The notes beneath the pieces are model-generated. The model was given only the letters and a program-made list of their open reading frames with translations. It had not been told where the DNA came from and made no database searches. The position numbers and the translations under genes were made by a program. Of a DNA stretch of 64,000 nt, positions 63,001 through 64,000 are shown in pieces. The DNA is from Conchocele bisecta (Eukaryota > Mollusca > Bivalvia > Lucinida > Thyasiridae): contig CM055279.1 of the NCBI GenBank assembly GCA_029237695.1, positions 63,151,586 to 63,215,585 of the forward strand, in the 5' to 3' direction. Numbering within the stretch: the stretch's first letter is position 1; each line of letters starts with the position of its first letter.

Positions 63001-63263
63001 GCGTCAAAGATGTGATAATATATGTTGAACCACGTTTATATTTAGAAAAAATGCAAACTGTGAAATAAGAAGAGACGATAATAAATAATATTTACATTTC
63101 ACGCATTATAAAGGTTAATAATAATGAATATCACCGTACCTGTATTAGTGTATTTAACACATCCATGTTGTTATTGATAGATGCTACATGTAGAGGCGTG
63201 CTGCCGTTTGCGCTGGGAGTATTCAGAAGGTGTGGCGCTTTATCAAGTAACCCAGATAAAGAT
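47865..63263 (-). CDS. Mind bomb-like E3 ubiquitin ligase, C-terminal part (five exons)
   Basis: Join on the minus strand: 63140-63263, 61689-61791, 54020-54108, 52471-52661, 47865-48075. All introns are GT-AG and the phases fit exactly (exon ends leave 0, 1, 0 and 2 bases). The joined frame is open for 238 residues to a TAA. It has ankyrin repeats (STPLHVAS, MTPLHLACHQGY, DTALHLCL, LASFLIESGADVTAKNKKG) followed by a single RING (PCGHKVCC..C......CPIC). This order, the NKKG ankyrin end and the C-terminal CPICxxxIxxR match the MIB1/MIB2 family, which ubiquitinates Notch ligands to trigger their endocytosis. The 5' part (MIB/HERC2, ZZ and early ankyrin repeats) must lie beyond the right edge. 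The first exon needs two bases from an upstream exon. MIB1 versus MIB2 cannot be decided here. Confidence 0.85.
48195..48490 (-). mobile_element. tRNA-derived SINE
   Basis: On the minus strand: AGACCGTGGCCGAGGGAATA (A-box region), CGTCGGACTGCCACGCTGG, then ACCCGGGTTCGATTC (B box, GGTTCGATTC). The body contains GGGGACTTTAACAC and CACGTTAAAGAACC, typical of metazoan tRNA-SINEs, ending near GGTGGATACAGAGG... on the plus strand. It lies in the last intron of the mind bomb-like gene. No target duplication was found. Confidence 0.68.
48491..48897. other. Intron sequence, nothing recognised
   Basis: AT-rich. No coding or RNA signal. Confidence 0.5.
48898..49170. mobile_element. MITE with ~60-bp TIRs ending AAAGTCACC
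   Basis: The inner 34 bp of the arms are identical (ATGAAATTCCATCAAATATT, GATTTTATTGCG). The outer parts (AAAGTCACCCTCACCAAAAA versus TTTGGAGACGGTGACT) are diverged. It has a spacer of about 150 bp and lies in an intron of the mind bomb-like gene. Confidence 0.8.
49171..49504. other. Intron sequence, nothing recognised
   Basis: The minus-strand frame here is not supported by domain or splice signals. Confidence 0.45.
49505..50145. repeat. ~42-bp minisatellite with GAATTC in each unit
   Basis: Units read TTTTGAATTCATGATGAAAC, CGCCGTGACAGACGTACATG, TA. Fourteen or so copies, some shortened or interrupted around 49850-49940. Each has an EcoRI-type GAATTC and a GTACATGTA dyad. Intronic. Confidence 0.9.
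50146..51816. other. Intron sequence, no supported gene
   Basis: Longest repeat-poor stretch of the last intron. Short frames exist (for example 51297-51605 +) but none shows a domain. Short TACATGTA motifs recur. Confidence 0.45.
51817..51827 (+). repeat. Target site duplication of SINE, left
   Basis: ACAGTTAGGTA, repeated without change at 52123-52133. Confidence 0.9.
51828..52122 (+). mobile_element. tRNA-derived SINE with perfect 11-bp target duplications
   Basis: The head GGCGTAATGGTTAGTGTGTC (A box) then GTCGTGGGTTCGAGCC (B box) is foldable as a tRNA. The body contains GTGTCCTTGAGCAAGACATT, CTGCTCCAGTTCACCC and AGCTGTAAATGGGTACC, a conserved core shared among invertebrate SINEs, then a tail with AAGCAAAAAAAACAAAC. 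Flanked by ACAGTTAGGTA on both sides, so this is a recent LINE-mediated insertion. It lies in the last intron of the mind bomb-like gene, antisense to it. Confidence 0.92.
52134..52470. other. Intron sequence; possible decayed LINE 3' end
   Basis: GCATGTTGTTGAACTGCTTG, TGTATATGACTATGTATG and AAATAAAAACTTAAAAC look like a retroelement 3' end, but there is no coding part. Exon 52471 follows after a clean donor. Confidence 0.35.
52471..52661 (-). CDS. Ankyrin exon of the mind bomb-like gene (last before RING)
   Basis: Acceptor TATATATTCCAG, donor TCTGG|GTGAGT. Codes LARLMGITVTSADEIRERIK, then the final ankyrin repeat LASFLIESGADVTAKNKKGG, QPLQCC and a basic helix (NAVKQFID). 63 codons plus 2 bases. 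Confidence 0.87.
52828..53142 (+). mobile_element. SINE-like dispersed repeat, copy 6, with inserted foldback
   Basis: GTGGGTGACAGGTGGGAGCA, ACGATCGCGGTTCATCCTTA, GTTTGGCCCTCATGTACG, then at 52941-53020 an 80-bp foldback, then GTGAGAGTTGAATCTGGC, AGTAATCCTATTAC, GGTGTGGTATGTACCTGCCA. The head is missing. Located in the intron 52662-54019. Confidence 0.72.
52941..53020. mobile_element. 80-bp foldback nested in SINE-like copy 6
   Basis: ATCGATGGTCTAATAACATA, AGGTCGTAAGTGCTATGCT pairs with its mirror at 36 of about 39 positions. The same core (AGCATAAGGTCGTAAGTGCT) ends each large unit at 25385-25420 and 25688-25720. Its absence from the other SINE-like copies shows it inserted here. Confidence 0.82.
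53342..53563. mobile_element. Foldback with AGGATATTCCATCG arms
   Basis: AGAGGATATTCCATCGTACA...TATAGCGGAAAATAATACAC at left, mirrored by GTATTATTTCCGCTATGTAA and CGATGGAATATCCT at right. Outer arms are weaker. Intronic. Confidence 0.7.
53564..54019. other. Intron sequence, nothing recognised
   Basis: Contains GACGTCACGTTGTGTGACGT-type direct repeats at about 53650-53690. No coding or RNA signal. Confidence 0.45.
54020..54108 (-). CDS. Ankyrin exon of the mind bomb-like gene
   Basis: Acceptor TAAATCCCAG, donor GATGCT|GTAAGT. Two bases complete a Gly, then ASLATSDKDGDTALHLCLMG and SRHRGDMDA. The SDKDGDTALH segment is a clear ankyrin motif and resembles the QDKDGDTPLH of MIB proteins. Confidence 0.87.
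54124..54545. mobile_element. Foldback element with CACGTGGTTATAACARCAAC ends, copy 2
   Basis: CAATGTGCATGATCACGTGG at left and CCACGTGATCATACACCTTG at right. Long inner arms (GATGAAATATGGC...GCCATATTTCAT, GCGTCTTAATGAGC...AACAAGACGC) close on GAATCGATTTCCGTGTC and its mirror. It begins 16 bp upstream of the ankyrin exon 54020-54108, next to the splice acceptor. Confidence 0.82.
54559..54631. repeat. 73-bp hairpin GTAACTCTTGAAATCTACTC
   Basis: 27-bp arms with one mismatch (GTAACTCTTGAAATCTACTC, CCGTACC) and a 19-bp loop that can also pair (GTACGTAGC-TGCTACG). Next to the foldback at 54124-54545. Confidence 0.8.
54632..55853. other. Intron sequence with a possible tRNA-like fragment
   Basis: At about 54838-54930 the minus strand has GCGCAATTGGTACCGAGCGC, CTTTACACC and GGCGGTTCGTGTTCGATCC, like a tRNA-derived SINE head, but without clear ends. 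The rest shows no signal. Confidence 0.4.
55854..56197. other. Intron sequence; short frame of doubtful meaning
   Basis: A 63-codon plus frame (55854-56045, MDLKNYATDPCP...) overlaps a dyad (CAGATCAGCCTGC / GCAGGCTGGTCAGG) and has no known domain. The 3' tail of the LINE probably occupies the end of this span. Confidence 0.3.
56198..58050 (-). pseudogene. LINE RT ORF2, 5'-truncated, two stop codons
   Basis: The minus-strand frame is open for about 490 residues (58033 to 56561), starting inside the protein. RT motifs: NNYRGITLVSCLGKFF, FGFQKGKSTIDAIFVL, catalytic CAFIDLRKAFDSVYRNGLW, LGLRQGEIMSPILFALFIED, LLLFADDMVLFA (catalytic FADD), then GLEVNTGKTKVVVF and FNYLGVVF. After a TAA and a nearby TGA the same frame continues (56506-56198) with RIETGRYG and CQLCSSNDLEDEYHFVIRCP, the LINE C-terminal CCHC motif. 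It is only slightly damaged. 5' truncation near 58050 is usual for target-primed insertion. It lies in the intron 54109-61688, same strand as the host gene. Confidence 0.9.
58051..58355. other. Intron sequence, nothing recognised
   Basis: No coding or repeat signal. Confidence 0.45.
58356..58463 (-). repeat. TTTCACGGCACCGTG module, copy 4 (reversed)
   Basis: Reverse of the copy at 45186-45328: TTTATCCCGTCAACACAG, GTGCCGTGAAACACGG, GATATCCTGTCAATACGACC, CTGCGTATGAATATGTGCC. Confidence 0.76.
58500..58700. repeat. Partial GTGCCGTGAATGGG element and TTGGCTACTATAA repeats
   Basis: GTTGACGGGATAAATAGAAT, AGTAGGTTAGTGCCGTGAATGGGAAAAC matches the left arm of 45014-45132. Then ~33-bp units of TTGGCTACTATAATATTTCAGAAATT occur three times at about 58600-58680. 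Confidence 0.6.
58811..58920. mobile_element. TTAA-flanked MITE, left fragment
   Basis: TTAA then AGGTACACGGCACTCAATAGG, and later ACATTTTCTGGCAAAATAAAC and ATTAATTCACCATT, as in the left part of 45628-46129. The right part is missing. Confidence 0.6.
58921..61127. other. Intron sequence, no supported gene
   Basis: Several short plus frames occur (60316-60719 among them) without known domains or splice support. AC-rich and polar codon patterns around 60300-60900 suggest old repeat rather than protein. No RNA gene seen. Confidence 0.4.
61128..61190. repeat. 17-bp minisatellite AATCACAGGTRTGTGA
   Basis: Four units: ATCACAGGTGTGTAAAA, ATCACAGGTGTGTGAA, ATCACAGGTATGTGGA, ATCACAGGTATGTGAA. Confidence 0.85.
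61303..61673. mobile_element. TTAA-flanked MITE, copy 4, left-truncated
   Basis: Begins inside at TGATTGGCATTATTATACAT and ends AACATTTTGTGCCTACTGAG, TGGGCATGTAC, one or two bases short of the full TIR. It stops about 16 bp from the splice donor of the ankyrin exon 61689-61791 (in the intron). Confidence 0.78.
61689..61791 (-). CDS. Ankyrin exon of the mind bomb-like gene
   Basis: Acceptor AAATATTCAG, donor GAGGCGG|GTATGT. Codes RNAKVDPTDDKKMTPLHLAC, HQGYVEAPKCLVEA plus one base. TPLHLACHQGY is the ankyrin consensus. Confidence 0.88.
61792..63139. other. Intron sequence, no supported gene
   Basis: Short overlapping frames around 61969-62495 have no recognised domain and no splice support. 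Confidence 0.45.
63140..63263 (-). CDS. Ankyrin exon of the mind bomb-like gene (most upstream in window)
   Basis: Acceptor TTGATTTCAG, donor ATACAG|GTACGG. One base, then SLSGLLDKAPHLLNTPSANG, STPLHVASINNNMDVLNTLI, Q. NGSTPLHVASINNN is an ankyrin repeat. It needs an upstream exon ending with two codon bases, which is outside the window. Confidence 0.87.
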
Positions 63264-63804
63264 CTGAAATCAAGCAATTAATAAAAATAACAATCTGCTA
63301 CATGTAGCAATATGATATATCATCACGACAGTATATACTTTGTATGTGTTTATTGTACCTGTATTGTGTAAACTTACACTGATAGTCTTAGAGGGCACCT
63401 CGTTGCGTGCCGAAGACAGTTTGCGATTACTGATGTGGTGTATGCTTGCCTGACTGTATTTCTGGTCTCAGATTGTTTCAGTTTGAGTTACCCGGGGTCA
63501 TTTATTTCGTAGGTTTGTGTTACGGTCAGTATTATAATATCAGTTTATTGCCACTGACATTACATTTTCCCCAATGAATGATACGATGTAGTCAGTTGGA
63601 ACATCTCCGTCAGAAACACGGGTTATATATACACGGAATGAAAGCAAGCTCTAAGTTTGTATTATAAATGGACCCAAATATAATGTGTTACTGTAATTAC
63701 CGGCAAGTGCAGCTTTACATCTACATTGGCAAGCATGTACATGTAATGACCTGCATAGTGTGATATGGATTTACCGAATGACCTCAGTGAAATGAGACGC
63801 GGGT
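63264..63804. other. Intron sequence, no exon found
   Basis: I looked for a further ankyrin exon on the minus strand and found none before the window ends. Confidence 0.45.
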
Positions 63805-64000
63805 GTGATTAAAAAGTCGGCAGCCATCGTGGACGACGTAATCATCCGATTTCGATGAAAACTGCACCAGGGCGATCGTCTCGTCGATATCTTCGATTTG
63901 ATATATGATTTGACAAAATCCGGTCAAATATGAAATTGTACCCCTATTTGACCCAAAGGCCACGCCCATCTTTGATCCCGGGGTCACCATTTTAACAACT
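63805..64000. repeat. Unit of the ~430-bp repeat, cut by the window edge
   Basis: GTCGGCAGCCATCGTGGACG, ATCATCCGATTTCGATGAAA, GATCGTCTCGTCGATATCTT, GGCCACGCCCATCTTTGATC and GGGGTCACCATTTTAACAACT match the array at 15046-17107 in order. Confidence 0.85.

Overview
The window looks like an intergenic and intronic stretch of an animal nuclear genome, most likely a marine mollusc and probably a bivalve. The sequence is AT-rich and protein-coding signal is sparse and split by GT-AG introns. Almost everything else is repetitive: tandem arrays with 18, 42, 84, 104, 157, 168, 178, 225 and 430 bp periods, foldback elements, short inverted-repeat transposons, SINE-like elements, LINE remnants and one Ty3/gypsy-like retroelement. 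The bivalve guess rests on recognising repeat styles typical of bivalve assemblies, such as the arrays starting with CTCACCTGA-type ends and the GGATCTACACTG palindromes. A run of 500 N (18829-19328) shows this is a draft assembly.

The best-supported host gene is on the minus strand. Five exons at 63140-63263, 61689-61791, 54020-54108, 52471-52661 and 47865-48075 join in phase. They encode the C-terminal 238 or so residues of a mind bomb-like E3 ubiquitin ligase: several ankyrin repeats followed by a C-terminal RING finger. All four introns have GT-AG ends. They hold most of the repeats on the right side of the window, including a same-strand LINE (56198-58050), a SINE with perfect 11 bp target duplications (51828-52122) and several foldback elements. 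The 5' part of the gene lies beyond the right edge.

A second gene-like region (36624-37710, plus strand) is a C2H2 zinc-finger array of about 13 fingers in near-identical 84 bp units. The first fingers are broken by a stop and frameshifts. The last eight are open. At the far left (32-779, minus) two small, intronless, tandem paralogues of unknown family sit 28 bp apart; the downstream one is probably frameshifted.

Mobile DNA dominates the middle. A degraded Ty3/gypsy-like element (28391-33643, plus) carries an unusual N-terminal helix-hairpin-helix ORF, a coiled coil, gag, a CCHC knuckle, protease, RT, RNase H and the integrase zinc-binding domain, with many breaks. It ends exactly where a hAT-like MITE (33644-34289) is inserted, and that MITE carries a nested TTAA element. 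A CR1/Jockey-like LINE fragment follows (34565-35720). Left of the retroelement, 4-27 kb is mainly tandem arrays, including a 2.6 kb satellite that repeats the palindrome GGAAATTTCC, a 430 bp array and a 157 bp array interrupted by a 2.2 kb insertion.

No convincing new molecular system (defence, CRISPR or biosynthetic cluster) was found. The items most worth a second look are the mind bomb-like gene with its atypical first RING cysteine pair, the young zinc-finger array, the HhH-bearing retroelement, the paired small ORFs at the left edge, and the palindrome-rich repeat families that recur across the window.
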